Shown piece by piece: positions 10,228 to 19,560 of a stretch of DNA of 64,000 nt (its first letter is position 1; each line of letters opens with the position of its first letter). Under the pieces are notes generated by a model. The model made no database searches. It had not been told where the DNA came from and worked only from the letters and a program-made list of their open reading frames with translations. Source of the DNA: Sphingobacterium sp. UT-1RO-CII-1 (lineage in GTDB: Bacteria > Bacteroidota > Bacteroidia > Sphingobacteriales > Sphingobacteriaceae); assembly GCF_026711005.1 (NCBI RefSeq), contig NZ_JAPPVJ010000003.1, positions 434,001-498,000 of the forward strand, read 5' to 3'. The translations under genes and the position numbers were made by a program.

Positions 10228-12018
10228 ATGAAGCACTTATTTCATATTCCCGTATTGGGTTTGGCGTTTTCTATTGACTCTGCTGTGAAAGTAGCGAGGT
10301 ATGGTATATCAAGCACTTTATCAATTGTCGATGACGAACTTATTGAACGCATGAGACTCTATTATTCAAAAGAATACAACTACCAAACCTCTGCCATCAC
10401 AAAAAAAGAAGAAGACTTTAGGGCCAAACGCATCACAGCTTACTTAGACCTCCTAGCTTTAATTATAAATAAACAGATTCAAGACCTCAAAAAAGAAGAC
10501 TTTGTAGCAGGCACTGATCTAACAAAGTACTTTGAACTTTTACCTGAAAGCACAGAAGAAAAGCAACTGTATAATAGCATGCTATTGAGCGATGACATAC
10601 AAGTGAAACAAAAACTGCAAGACACATTACGTAACCTTGTTAGCCCCGGAGCTATCGACGTAAACATCATGTCAAAGCTTGATAAAGTAAATTACGATAA
10701 AGATGGGCAGGAGTTAGACGCAGCATATTGTGATGCAGTTGCTGCCTTAAGAGGCTTTGCTAACTCTAAATTAAACTCATCTGTCATACTTTCTGCGGGA
10801 ATGAACCCGAGACTCTATAGCCAGCTTGCCGAATTAAATGCTTTCAAACCGGATAAAGATGGTCTATTACCAAAAAAAGTCATCTTAAAGGTCTCCGATT
10901 ATCGTTCTGCGCTAATCCAAGCTAAATACCTAGCAAAAAAAGGCGTATGGATTTCCGAATTCCGAGTCGAATCTGGATTAAATTGTGGGGGGCATGCTTT
11001 TGCTACAGATGGATATCTCCTTGGTCCAATTTTGGAAGAATTCAAACAAAAGAAGCAAGAGTTAATTAATGAATTATCAGCCACGTACCTCGCATACTGG
11101 CATGAAGAAGGCAAACAACTTAAATCTGCACCTAAAATACGGTTTACCTTACAAGGGGGCATAGGTACAGCAGAAGAACAAAACTTCTTACTCCAGCATT
11201 ATGAATTTGATGGAACGGGTTGGGGTTCCCCTTTCCTACTCGTACCCGAAGCCACAACCGTAGATGATAACACGTTGTATGATTTAGCGCACGCTAAAGA
11301 AGAGGATTTCTATATCAGCAACTCTTCACCTTTAGGTGTTTTGTTTAATAACTTTAAAAAGAGCACTGCTGAAGCTAAACGTCTGGAAAGAATAGAAAAA
11401 AAACGTCCAGGCAGTCCCTGTTTAAAAAAATACCTGGTCGCTAACAAAGAGTTTTCAACCCAACCTATCTGTACCGCTTCAAGGGAATATCAAAATAAAA
11501 AGATATTACAACTTAATGAGCTCAACCTCACGGATGAAGCGTACAAAAAAAGCTTCGACGAAATAACAGAAAAGACCTGCCTTTGCGAAGGTTTAGCAAC
11601 CGCAGCATATATTAAATACGATATTGCAAAGCGAAAAGAAGACACTTCAGTTTCTATCTGCCCTGGGCCGAACACGGCCTACTTTAACGGCATATATTCG
11701 TTAAAACAAATGGTAGATCATATTTACGGCCGCGTAACACTTAATTTAGCGCCTCACAGACCGCACATGTTTATTAATGAACTACAACTCTACATTGAAT
11801 ATTTTGAGCGCTTCATAACTACAAAAGTCAATGACAATAAACAGCTTAAATTTGCAGAAAAGTTCAAAAATCAACTTTTAGATGGCATAAGTTACTACTT
11901 CTCTATATTTGATAAATTGAGTACTTTTCAAGATTTTAAAGAAGATAGCTTCTTAAAACTATTGCGAGAGAAAAAACAAAAATTAGAGCTCGCCGTACTA
12001 CCATCTCCTTTAATTTAA
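10228..12018 (+). CDS. Conserved protein of unknown function, possible TIM-barrel flavoprotein
   Basis: 596 residues, no signal peptide, not confidently recognised. It opens MKHLFHIPVLGLAFSIDS. Around residues 305-340, FTLQGGIGTAEEQ and FDGTGWGSPFLLVPEATTVD resemble phosphate-binding and domain-end segments of TIM-barrel enzymes such as 2-nitropropane dioxygenase or glutamate synthase-type proteins. The C-terminal third has several Cys-containing motifs (PICTAS, KTCLCEGLATAAY, SICPGPN) that could bind a metal or cluster. The Cys motifs are seen; the fold is inference. It stands alone, closed by a bidirectional terminator. Confidence 0.7.
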   Translation: MKHLFHIPVLGLAFSIDSAVKVARYGISSTLSIVDDELIERMRLYYSKEYNYQTSAITKKEEDFRAKRITAYLDLLALIINKQIQDLKKEDFVAGTDLTKYFELLPESTEEKQLYNSMLLSDDIQVKQKLQDTLRNLVSPGAIDVNIMSKLDKVNYDKDGQELDAAYCDAVAALRGFANSKLNSSVILSAGMNPRLYSQLAELNAFKPDKDGLLPKKVILKVSDYRSALIQAKYLAKKGVWISEFRVESGLNCGGHAFATDGYLLGPILEEFKQKKQELINELSATYLAYWHEEGKQLKSAPKIRFTLQGGIGTAEEQNFLLQHYEFDGTGWGSPFLLVPEATTVDDNTLYDLAHAKEEDFYISNSSPLGVLFNNFKKSTAEAKRLERIEKKRPGSPCLKKYLVANKEFSTQPICTASREYQNKKILQLNELNLTDEAYKKSFDEITEKTCLCEGLATAAYIKYDIAKRKEDTSVSICPGPNTAYFNGIYSLKQMVDHIYGRVTLNLAPHRPHMFINELQLYIEYFERFITTKVNDNKQLKFAEKFKNQLLDGISYYFSIFDKLSTFQDFKEDSFLKLLREKKQKLELAVLPSPLI

Positions 12019-12036
12019 AACTACAAACTACTCCAT

Positions 12037-12077
12037 AAAAAAAGGTTATTTAACCATACAGTTGAATAACCTTTTTT
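12037..12077. terminator. Bidirectional terminator between converging genes
   Basis: A-run plus GGTTATT paired with AATAACC plus T-run (12037-12050 with 12065-12077). It works on both strands for the genes ending at 12018 and 12100. Confidence 0.85.
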
Positions 12078-12099
12078 CCTCAAAATATACGTAGTATCT

Positions 12100-12999
12100 C
12101 TATTTTGATATTTTTCTAAATTTACCAAAAACTCCAAGCGGCAATTTCGACCCTGCCGAAGCCTGCAGGTAAAGTTCGCCTACTTCTAAATTTTCAACCT
12201 TTGGAAGTGATGTACGAATCAGGTTCTCAACAATCACAGATGAGAAACCCAATGAGTAAGTATTTAATATCAAAAAATGCTCTGATGGGTCAAGTAACTT
12301 TACCACATCCCGCATCATCTCTGTAATATGGTCTTCTAGTTTCCACTTCTCCCCCTTAGGTCCATGCCCGTAAGCAGGAGGGTCTAAAATTATACCGTTA
12401 TACGTATTGCCTCGTTTTAATTCTCTTTTCACAAACTTAAGAGCGTCCTCTACCACCCATCTTATATCCGTTAGCCCAGACAGTTCTTGATTTTCATTTG
12501 CCCAAGTCACGACCTGCTTTATCGAGTCAACATGTGTAGTGTCCGCACCTGCTGCTTTAGCAATCAAAGAAGCGCCTCCGGTATATGCAAAGAGATTAAG
12601 TACTTTAGGAGTCTTAGTTTTAAAAGATTTTACTGTGGAAGATATATAGTCCCAATTGACTGCCTGTTCTGGAAAAACCCCAACATGCTTAAAGGATGTG
12701 AGCCCTAAACGAAGTTTAATAGCTACATCATTATTTTTATACGAAACATACCAACGGTCTTTAGTTTTTGGACTTTTCTTCATCCAATCGCCCGTTGTTG
12801 CCGATCGTCCATTAAATTTTATGTGATAACGTTTCTGCCATTCATCTTCTGACAAAGATTTTGGCCATACTGCCTGCGGTTCGGGTCTTATGAGAATCAC
12901 TTCACCAAAACGTTCCAACTTCTCAAAATTACCACAGTCAATTAGCTCATAGTCTTTCCAATTTTCTGGAGACAATAATTGTATGTTCGTTTTCGTCAT
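12100..12999 (-). CDS. Class I SAM-dependent methyltransferase, RlmI/RlmK-like
   Basis: 299-residue methyltransferase of the rRNA cytosine-C5 family type. The SAM-binding motif I is KVLNLFAYTGGASLIAKAAG near residue 132. HVDSIKQVVTWANEN follows, and the catalytic region is GIILDPPAYGHGPKGEKW near residue 203. A substrate in 23S rRNA is the family expectation, not proven. It lacks the N-terminal PUA domain of RlmI, which explains the shorter length. It shares a terminator with the converging gene on its 3' side. Confidence 0.85.
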   Translation of the reverse strand: MTKTNIQLLSPENWKDYELIDCGNFEKLERFGEVILIRPEPQAVWPKSLSEDEWQKRYHIKFNGRSATTGDWMKKSPKTKDRWYVSYKNNDVAIKLRLGLTSFKHVGVFPEQAVNWDYISSTVKSFKTKTPKVLNLFAYTGGASLIAKAAGADTTHVDSIKQVVTWANENQELSGLTDIRWVVEDALKFVKRELKRGNTYNGIILDPPAYGHGPKGEKWKLEDHITEMMRDVVKLLDPSEHFLILNTYSLGFSSVIVENLIRTSLPKVENLEVGELYLQASAGSKLPLGVFGKFRKISK

Positions 13000-13095
13000 G
13001 GCGAAAAAATAGAATAAGATGTAAAAATAAATCCCGCAAAAGTACCAACTTATTCCCGCCCCTACAACATAAAACCCAGAGGATATTTAAATCAT

Positions 13096-13851
13096 TTACT
13101 TTATAGCCTCCCTTGCCGCTTTCATCAATGGGCTTGCAAAAACAAAATCATTCAGTTCAGGAGCATCAGACTGTAACATATCCTTATTAGACCCCTCCCA
13201 AAACTTCTGTCCTTTATATAAAAAAAGGATATAGTCACCAATTCCCATCACCGAGTTCATATCATGCGTCACAACAATGGTTGTACATTGATATTCCTCA
13301 GTCAGTTCTTGAATAAGCTCATCTATCAGAATGGAAGTAGCAGGATCCAATCCTGAATTTGGCTCGTCACAGAATAAGTATTTTGGCCCCATACTAATGG
13401 CCCTTGCAATACCTACCCGTTTTTTCATTCCTCCTGAAAGCTCAGCAGGATATAATTTATTTGTATTTTTCAGATTAACCCGCTCAAGACAAAAATTCGC
13501 TCTATCAAGTTTTTCCTCTTTGCTCATGTCGCTGAACATATCCAATGCGAAAACAATATTTTGCTCAACAGTCATGGAATCAAATAATGCTGAATTTTGA
13601 AACAGCATACCTATTTCTCGTCGAATAGGGACCCTTTCTTCAAAGGTCATATCGGTGAACAGCTGCTTATCGAATAAAACTTCACCTTCATTAGGCTCAT
13701 GTAACCCCACTATACATTTCAGGAGTGTGCTTTTTCCAGAACCTGAGCCTCCAATGATTAAGCTTACCTTTCCTGGTTCAAAAATAGCATCAATCCCACT
13801 TAACACTATATTATCACCAAATGCTTTATGTATATTTTGAATCTCAATCAT
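13096..13851 (-). CDS. mlaF: ABC transporter ATP-binding protein, MlaF-type
   Basis: Cytoplasmic ATPase of a phospholipid-trafficking ABC system. Walker A is GGSGSGKSTLLK near residue 34, the signature is LSGGMKKRVGIARA near 144 and Walker B is YLFCDEPNSGLDP near 164. The methionine-containing signature and the overall match place it in the MlaF/Mkl group. The permease gene lies 46 bp upstream on the same strand, so the two form an operon. No MlaD-type MCE gene is visible next to it. Confidence 0.9.
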   Translation of the reverse strand: MIEIQNIHKAFGDNIVLSGIDAIFEPGKVSLIIGGSGSGKSTLLKCIVGLHEPNEGEVLFDKQLFTDMTFEERVPIRREIGMLFQNSALFDSMTVEQNIVFALDMFSDMSKEEKLDRANFCLERVNLKNTNKLYPAELSGGMKKRVGIARAISMGPKYLFCDEPNSGLDPATSILIDELIQELTEEYQCTTIVVTHDMNSVMGIGDYILFLYKGQKFWEGSNKDMLQSDAPELNDFVFASPLMKAAREAIK

Positions 13852-13897
13852 TTCTATCCTTAAAAAAACATGTAAATACGGCGTAAATTATAATAAA

Positions 13898-14632
13898 CTA
13901 AAGCATCAGTGCTGTAATTATATAATCGCAAACCAATATCGTAATACAACCGATCACTACCGCCTGCGTACCGGCTTGCCCTACTTCTAAAGCCCCGCCT
14001 CGTACGTTAAAACCTTTATAAGCAGGCACAGTTGTAATGACAAAACCAAATATAAAAGCTTTAGCCAAAGCGACTACTATTGTAAAACCATTAAAGCCTC
14101 CTTGTATACCTTGTATATAGTCATTCGGAGCTACTGCTCCGGATAAAGCTCCACCGATCAAACCACCGGTAATAGCACAAAAAATAGCTATAACAACCAA
14201 AACCGGCATCATCACAACCCCTGCTATCACCTTAGGTAAAATTAAATAGCCGGGAGCATTAATACCCATAATCTCTAAAGCATCAATCTGTTCTGTAACA
14301 CGCATTGACCCAATTTGAGAAGATATAGAAGAGCCCACTTTACCCATCAGCACCAAGGCAGAAATGGTAGGGCCTAATTCTAAAATGTTAGAATCTCGGT
14401 TAATTTGCCCTATAACGGTTGATGGGATTAGGTCTGACACCAACTGGAAGGCAATCTGCAAAGTCATGACCGCACCTATAAAAGTGGAAATAATGACAAT
14501 CAAACTGATTGATCCTACGCCTATTTCATTCATTTCATGAAAGATCTCTTTTATGTATATGCGCCACTTTTCAGGTTTTTTAAAAACCTTTTTTAATAAC
14601 AATACATAGGCACCAAAATGATGAAATATCAT
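13898..14632 (-). CDS. mlaE: MlaE-family ABC transporter permease
   Basis: 244-residue permease with about five to six membrane helices. It has the MlaE family core: ISTFIGAVMTLQIAFQL near residue 50, then ELGPTISALVLMGKVGSSI and a conserved GSMRVTEQIDALEIMGINAP segment near residue 130. It forms the membrane part of the lipid transporter with the ATPase encoded next. Such pairs maintain outer-membrane lipid asymmetry in Gram-negative bacteria. Confidence 0.9.
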   Translation of the reverse strand: MIFHHFGAYVLLLKKVFKKPEKWRIYIKEIFHEMNEIGVGSISLIVIISTFIGAVMTLQIAFQLVSDLIPSTVIGQINRDSNILELGPTISALVLMGKVGSSISSQIGSMRVTEQIDALEIMGINAPGYLILPKVIAGVVMMPVLVVIAIFCAITGGLIGGALSGAVAPNDYIQGIQGGFNGFTIVVALAKAFIFGFVITTVPAYKGFNVRGGALEVGQAGTQAVVIGCITILVCDYIITALML

Positions 14633-14896
14633 AAAAACTATAACTCATTGATTAAACATTACCGCAAGATACACATTTGTAGTTAAGATTTCTGACCGTT
14701 TTTTCTCTTTATTTTCATTCAGATATCTCTTAATTTTCAAAAAAACACAAGCTAACTGTTCTACATTTCACCTCCCCTATTTAACATTGGCCAATGTAGT
14801 TAACAGCCTTACTTGTATGCTCGATAAACGTGCTATTTACAATTTACCCTATATTTTTCAATATTGCAATTACAATAACTAACTTTGCGGTAACAG

Positions 14897-16897
14897 ATGA
14901 GCACGAAAAATACGATCAAATTAGCAGGAGGGTATTGCAACTCCAAGACAAACTATCATAGGTTTTTAACCAGAGAAATCAATATTGGTCATATTCCTAT
15001 GGGAGGCAATAACCCTATACGTATTCAAAGCATGACAACAGTCGACACGATGGATACAATGGGGTCTGTCGAGCAAACTATCCGAATGGTAGAAGCCGGT
15101 TGCGAATATGTACGCATTACAGCGCCAAGTATTAAAGAGGCTGAAAATTTAGCTAATATAAAAAAAGAGCTCAAACTCCGCGGATACGATGTACCGCTAG
15201 TTGCAGATATTCATTTTACACCCAATGCTGCAGAAGTCGCAGCAAGAATTGTAGAAAAAGTAAGAATTAATCCTGGCAACTATGCTGACAAGAAAAAATT
15301 CCAGCAGATTGAATATACAGAAGCAGAGTATCAGGGAGAATTAGATCGTATTTTTAAGAAATTCACACCGCTTGTAAAAATCTGTCAAGAATATGGTACT
15401 GCGATGCGTATCGGAACCAATCACGGTTCTTTATCAGACCGTATCATGAGCCAATATGGAGATACGCCTGAGGGTATGGTAGAATCTGCCTTGGAATTCA
15501 TGCGCATGTGTGAAAGCTTAAGTTATCATGACCTTGTCGTTTCGATGAAATCGTCAAACCCACAAGTCATGATAAAAGCCTACAGACTTCTAGTAGAGCG
15601 TATGACCGCCGAAGGAATGAATTATCCGCTTCATTTAGGGGTTACAGAAGCTGGTGATGGCGAAGATGGTCGCATCAAGTCTGCCGTTGGTATAGGCACG
15701 CTCTTGGAAGATGGTATCGGCGATACAGTACGTGTATCACTAACCGAAGAGCCAGAGTACGAAGCTCCTGTAGCCATAGCACTTGTTAATCGTTATATCG
15801 ACAGAAAAAACAATTTAGAAAAATCAAGCGCGAGCGATATAATAAACATCGCAAACGATACCTCAACAGAAGCATATTTATCAAAAGAGGTAAATACATT
15901 TGTCGGCGGTTCTTTAGTACCTCGAGTAATAGTAGATATCTCAGGCGAAAATCTTAAAGACCCTTTCATATTAAGCAACGTAGGCTATCGTTACGATGCC
16001 ATTAACGACAAATATCACATGGGCGATCAGTCTGTAGATTTTGTTTACTTAGGCACAAACCTACCGTCTTTTACTTTACCTGGAAACTTAAAAGTAATAT
16101 ACGATTATGCCACTTGGGCAGAATTAAAAAACAAGGCAAACAAACACCCGCTTTACAGTCTGGCGACATATAATGCTGCCGAATTAAAAGATGCCGCATT
16201 AAACCTGATTGAACTGACAAATGAAGATCTTTTAAGTGAAGACTTTGCTGCACTAGAAATCAGTGATAATATAGTATTCATACTAGAAACTCAGCAGATT
16301 CATGGAATGGCAGACCAGCGTCAGTTCTTCAGAAATCTACAATCTTTAGGTCTACAAGTTCCGGTCATTATCAAACGTTCGTACGCAAAAGAAGATTTCA
16401 GTGGCTCATTAGGCGATATTATGAGCCCAGAAGAACCTATTTCAAAAATACAGATTTATGCGGCCACAGATATGGGCGCACTACTTGTAGATGGGCTAGG
16501 ATCTGGTATTTGGATTGACTCTATAGCAACGCCGATAGATAAAATTGCTTCGCTTTCTTTTGGCATACTACAAGCCACGAGATCTAGGATATCCAAAACC
16601 GAATACATTTCATGTCCTAGTTGCGGACGTACCCTCTTCGACCTGCAAGAGACCACGCAAATGATTCGCAGCAGAACCAATCATCTAAAAGGGTTAAAAA
16701 TAGGGATTATGGGATGTATAGTGAATGGCCCTGGAGAAATGGCTGATGCAGATTATGGTTATGTGGGCGCTGGCCCAGACAAAATAACGCTCTATAGAGG
16801 AAAAGAAGTGGTTAAAAAGAATGTTAGCTCAGCCAATGCGCTTGATGAACTTATTGAAATCATTAAAAATGATGGGCATTGGGTAGAAGCAGAATAA
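14897..16897 (+). CDS. ispG: 4-hydroxy-3-methylbut-2-en-1-yl diphosphate synthase, long form
   Basis: Penultimate enzyme of the MEP isoprenoid pathway, a [4Fe-4S] reductase. The TIM-barrel part starts near residue 25 (INIGHIPMGGNNPIRIQSMT). The C-terminal cluster domain has SCPSCGRTLFDLQ near residue 573 and MGCIVNGPGEMADADYGYVG near 608, giving the three cluster Cys and the catalytic Glu. At 666 residues it carries the large central insertion (about 290-560) seen in Bacteroidota, Chlamydiae and plants. A TAACTTTG box (14880-14887) sits only 9 bp before ATG, so the transcript may be nearly leaderless. Confidence 0.94.
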   Translation: MSTKNTIKLAGGYCNSKTNYHRFLTREINIGHIPMGGNNPIRIQSMTTVDTMDTMGSVEQTIRMVEAGCEYVRITAPSIKEAENLANIKKELKLRGYDVPLVADIHFTPNAAEVAARIVEKVRINPGNYADKKKFQQIEYTEAEYQGELDRIFKKFTPLVKICQEYGTAMRIGTNHGSLSDRIMSQYGDTPEGMVESALEFMRMCESLSYHDLVVSMKSSNPQVMIKAYRLLVERMTAEGMNYPLHLGVTEAGDGEDGRIKSAVGIGTLLEDGIGDTVRVSLTEEPEYEAPVAIALVNRYIDRKNNLEKSSASDIINIANDTSTEAYLSKEVNTFVGGSLVPRVIVDISGENLKDPFILSNVGYRYDAINDKYHMGDQSVDFVYLGTNLPSFTLPGNLKVIYDYATWAELKNKANKHPLYSLATYNAAELKDAALNLIELTNEDLLSEDFAALEISDNIVFILETQQIHGMADQRQFFRNLQSLGLQVPVIIKRSYAKEDFSGSLGDIMSPEEPISKIQIYAATDMGALLVDGLGSGIWIDSIATPIDKIASLSFGILQATRSRISKTEYISCPSCGRTLFDLQETTQMIRSRTNHLKGLKIGIMGCIVNGPGEMADADYGYVGAGPDKITLYRGKEVVKKNVSSANALDELIEIIKNDGHWVEAE

Positions 16898-16904
16898 GCA
16901 ATTA

Positions 16905-17336
16905 CTACCTAACAGATATACGCTTAACAATTGTTTCTGTTCCTGAAGTAACACGAACAAAGTAAAAACCGGTTGATAATTTAGAATTCGTATCATAGGA
17001 TAGGTTTTGCACCCCTTCATCCATTCGAGTGTTTGCTAAGTTTAAAACTTCACTCCCTAACGCATCCATTACTTTAATAGATACAACCTGTTGTTTATTT
17101 AATTTAAACGTTACGGTTATTTGCTCCGCAATGGGATTATAAAACACCTTAACATTTGTTATTATTTTTTCCACCTCTTCATCTACCAATCCTGAAGGCT
17201 GAGCAGAAGATTTAAAGACATGAGTAAGATTTGATGGCGATTTTAGGTTATAACGCATAGCGAATGCTCCATGCGAGGTTAATATCCCCACACTCAAAAT
17301 CATCACTAACACTATATTCCTAACTATTCCTATCAT
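16905..17336 (-). CDS. Small secreted protein with type IX secretion sorting domain
   Basis: 143 residues. A signal peptide (residues 1-26, ending SHGAFA) leads to a short linker, then a T9SS type A sorting domain from about residue 62. The domain shows FYNPIAEQITVTF, VKVMDALGSEV-like (IKVMDALGSEVL) and GFYFVRVTSGTETIVKRISV. Nearly all of the mature protein is the sorting domain, so no effector domain is present. It could be the remnant of a larger exported protein or a genuine small surface protein. It converges on ispG with a 7-bp gap. Confidence 0.78.
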   Translation of the reverse strand: MIGIVRNIVLVMILSVGILTSHGAFAMRYNLKSPSNLTHVFKSSAQPSGLVDEEVEKIITNVKVFYNPIAEQITVTFKLNKQQVVSIKVMDALGSEVLNLANTRMDEGVQNLSYDTNSKLSTGFYFVRVTSGTETIVKRISVR

Positions 17337-17558
17337 TCTTACTTTTAGACTAACAAAGAGATCTTCGGTTTAAAACCTAAATATACACTTTTTATTATCA
17401 ATGTATATATACAAAGTTATATCTTTTGATCCCAGAACTAACATAATGTTAAAAAAAAACACCCCTTTTAACAATTTTTAACAAGATTACACGTTGTATT
17501 TAAATTTAGCATAAATTTGTCGCCGGTTTTACGTGCATTTTGAGCACAATATACGAGT

Positions 17559-19511
17559 ATGAAAGCAACAAAACTACAAGATAACCACAAGCTTAGCCTT
17601 GCTGGACTGCTTATAAGTTTAGGTATTATTTTTGGAGATATCGGCACTTCGCCTTTATATGTGGTCAAAGCTATTTTTAACAAAGGCATTATAGAAAAAG
17701 ACCTGATTCTAGGAAGTCTGTCCTGCGTATTCTGGACATTAACTCTTCAAACAACTATCAAATACGTCTGGATTACTTTAAATGCAGACAACAAGGGTGA
17801 AGGCGGAATTTTGTCGCTCTACTCCCTTGTAAGGAAAAAAGCAAAATGGTTAATAATCCCCGCTATAATCGGGGGTAGCACACTCCTTGCGGACGGGATG
17901 ATCACCCCTGCTATTACAATATCTTCCGCCATTGAGGGATTAGCCATTAACAACCCTACCACGCCCACTACGCCAATCGTTATAATTATCATCAGTATAC
18001 TATTTCTCATCCAGCGATTTGGCACTTCGATTGTCGGCCGAATCTTCGGGCCATTAATGTTGATATGGTTTACGATGATAGGAGTATTAGGTTTTTTATA
18101 TGTAAAAGAAGTGCCGAGCATCTTTCAGGCTATAAACCCCTATTATGCAATCAGTACTATTATTAGCCATCCAAATGCCCTCTTCTTAATCGGCGCTATC
18201 TTTCTATGCACCACAGGTGCCGAAGCCTTGTATTCGGACATGGGGCATTGCGGGAAGGCCAATATTAGAATCAGTTGGATTTATGTAAAAATAGCACTCA
18301 TACTAAATTACTTTGGGCAGGGAGCCTGGTTGTTAAAACATGCCGGGACAGCTATTGGAGAACAGAACCCTTTCTATGCGATAATGCCTCCTAGCTTTGT
18401 GGTTTACGGAGTAGCTATCGCTACTATAGCAGCAGTTATTGCCAGCCAAGCGATGATATCCGGTTCTTTCACTTTAATTTCAGAAGCTGTACGTCTAAAC
18501 ATATGGCCTAAAGTTACTATACGCTACCCAAGTGATCATAAAGGCCAGCTCTATGTGCCTTCTATCAATCTTATTCTCTACATCGGGTGTATGCTGATCA
18601 TAGCCGTGTTCGAAAAATCCAGCAATATGGAAGCTGCATATGGTTTAGCTATAAACATGACCTTTATCATGACTACTATCCTGATGTGCTTTTTCTTAGC
18701 TCGGGTACATGTACCCAAAATTTGGATAATTATTTTCGCTTTATTCTATTTTACAATAGAGTTTTCCTTCTTATTGGGCAATTTCGTAAAAATAGAACAC
18801 GGGGGCTGGCTAACACTCCTATTAGCTTCTGTATTATTTATTGTTATGTTCTCCTGGCATAGTGCGCGAAAAATTAAAAACAGGTATGTTAGGTTTGTTA
18901 ACATTAAATCATATTTTCCGATGATTTCCGAACTAAGTGAAGACACTTCTGTACCTCTTTTTGCTTCGCACCTGGTATATCTGACCAGTGCAAACAATAA
19001 AGATGAAATTGAGTCGAAAATCATTTATTCTATTATAAATAAGAAACCTAAAAGAGCCGACGTTTACTGGCTAGTCCACGTAGATGTCATGGACAATCCG
19101 CATACCAAAGAATACATAGTGGAGCAGCTTATACCAAACAAGCTTATACGTATAGATTTTAAACTGGGCTTTCGTGAAGAACAGCGCATCAGTCTTTTAT
19201 TCCGCAAAGTAGTTGAAGATATGGTCAGTAAAGGTGAAATTGATATTACGAGCAAATACAACACCTTGCGCAAACATAAAATAGCAGGCGACTTTAACTT
19301 CGTCGTACTTGAAAAAACATTAACACCAACGAGCGACATAAGATGGCATGAAAAAATAATACTCGACATCTACAAACTATTAAAACGATTCAGTTTATCG
19401 GAGGAGAAAGGTTTTGGTTTAGACAGTAGTTTTGTCACTCTAGAACGTGTACCTCTCAATATACCCGACACCAAAGAGGTTGTTCTACATCGGTTAGATA
19501 AGCCTGTATAA
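17559..19511 (+). CDS. kup: Potassium uptake protein Kup
   Basis: Low-affinity proton-coupled potassium importer of the KUP/HAK/KT family. It is 650 residues with about 12 membrane helices in the first 430 and a cytoplasmic C-terminal domain. The N-terminal signature ALGIIFGDIGTSPLY-type motif is present as LGIIFGDIGTSPLYVVKAIF near residue 21, with NADNKGEGGILSLYSLVR near residue 75. The monocistronic gene ends at a bidirectional terminator. Confidence 0.95.
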   Translation: MKATKLQDNHKLSLAGLLISLGIIFGDIGTSPLYVVKAIFNKGIIEKDLILGSLSCVFWTLTLQTTIKYVWITLNADNKGEGGILSLYSLVRKKAKWLIIPAIIGGSTLLADGMITPAITISSAIEGLAINNPTTPTTPIVIIIISILFLIQRFGTSIVGRIFGPLMLIWFTMIGVLGFLYVKEVPSIFQAINPYYAISTIISHPNALFLIGAIFLCTTGAEALYSDMGHCGKANIRISWIYVKIALILNYFGQGAWLLKHAGTAIGEQNPFYAIMPPSFVVYGVAIATIAAVIASQAMISGSFTLISEAVRLNIWPKVTIRYPSDHKGQLYVPSINLILYIGCMLIIAVFEKSSNMEAAYGLAINMTFIMTTILMCFFLARVHVPKIWIIIFALFYFTIEFSFLLGNFVKIEHGGWLTLLLASVLFIVMFSWHSARKIKNRYVRFVNIKSYFPMISELSEDTSVPLFASHLVYLTSANNKDEIESKIIYSIINKKPKRADVYWLVHVDVMDNPHTKEYIVEQLIPNKLIRIDFKLGFREEQRISLLFRKVVEDMVSKGEIDITSKYNTLRKHKIAGDFNFVVLEKTLTPTSDIRWHEKIILDIYKLLKRFSLSEEKGFGLDSSFVTLERVPLNIPDTKEVVLHRLDKPV

Positions 19512-19522
19512 AACTTATATCG

Positions 19523-19560
19523 AAAAGAAAGAAGGGGTGACATCAGCCCTTCTTTCTTTT
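19523..19560. terminator. Bidirectional terminator of kup and amino acid permease
   Basis: A 14-bp stem of AAAAGAAAGAAGGG with its complement (19523-19536 with 19547-19560), flanked by A and T runs. It overlaps the stop codon of the converging permease gene. Confidence 0.85.
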
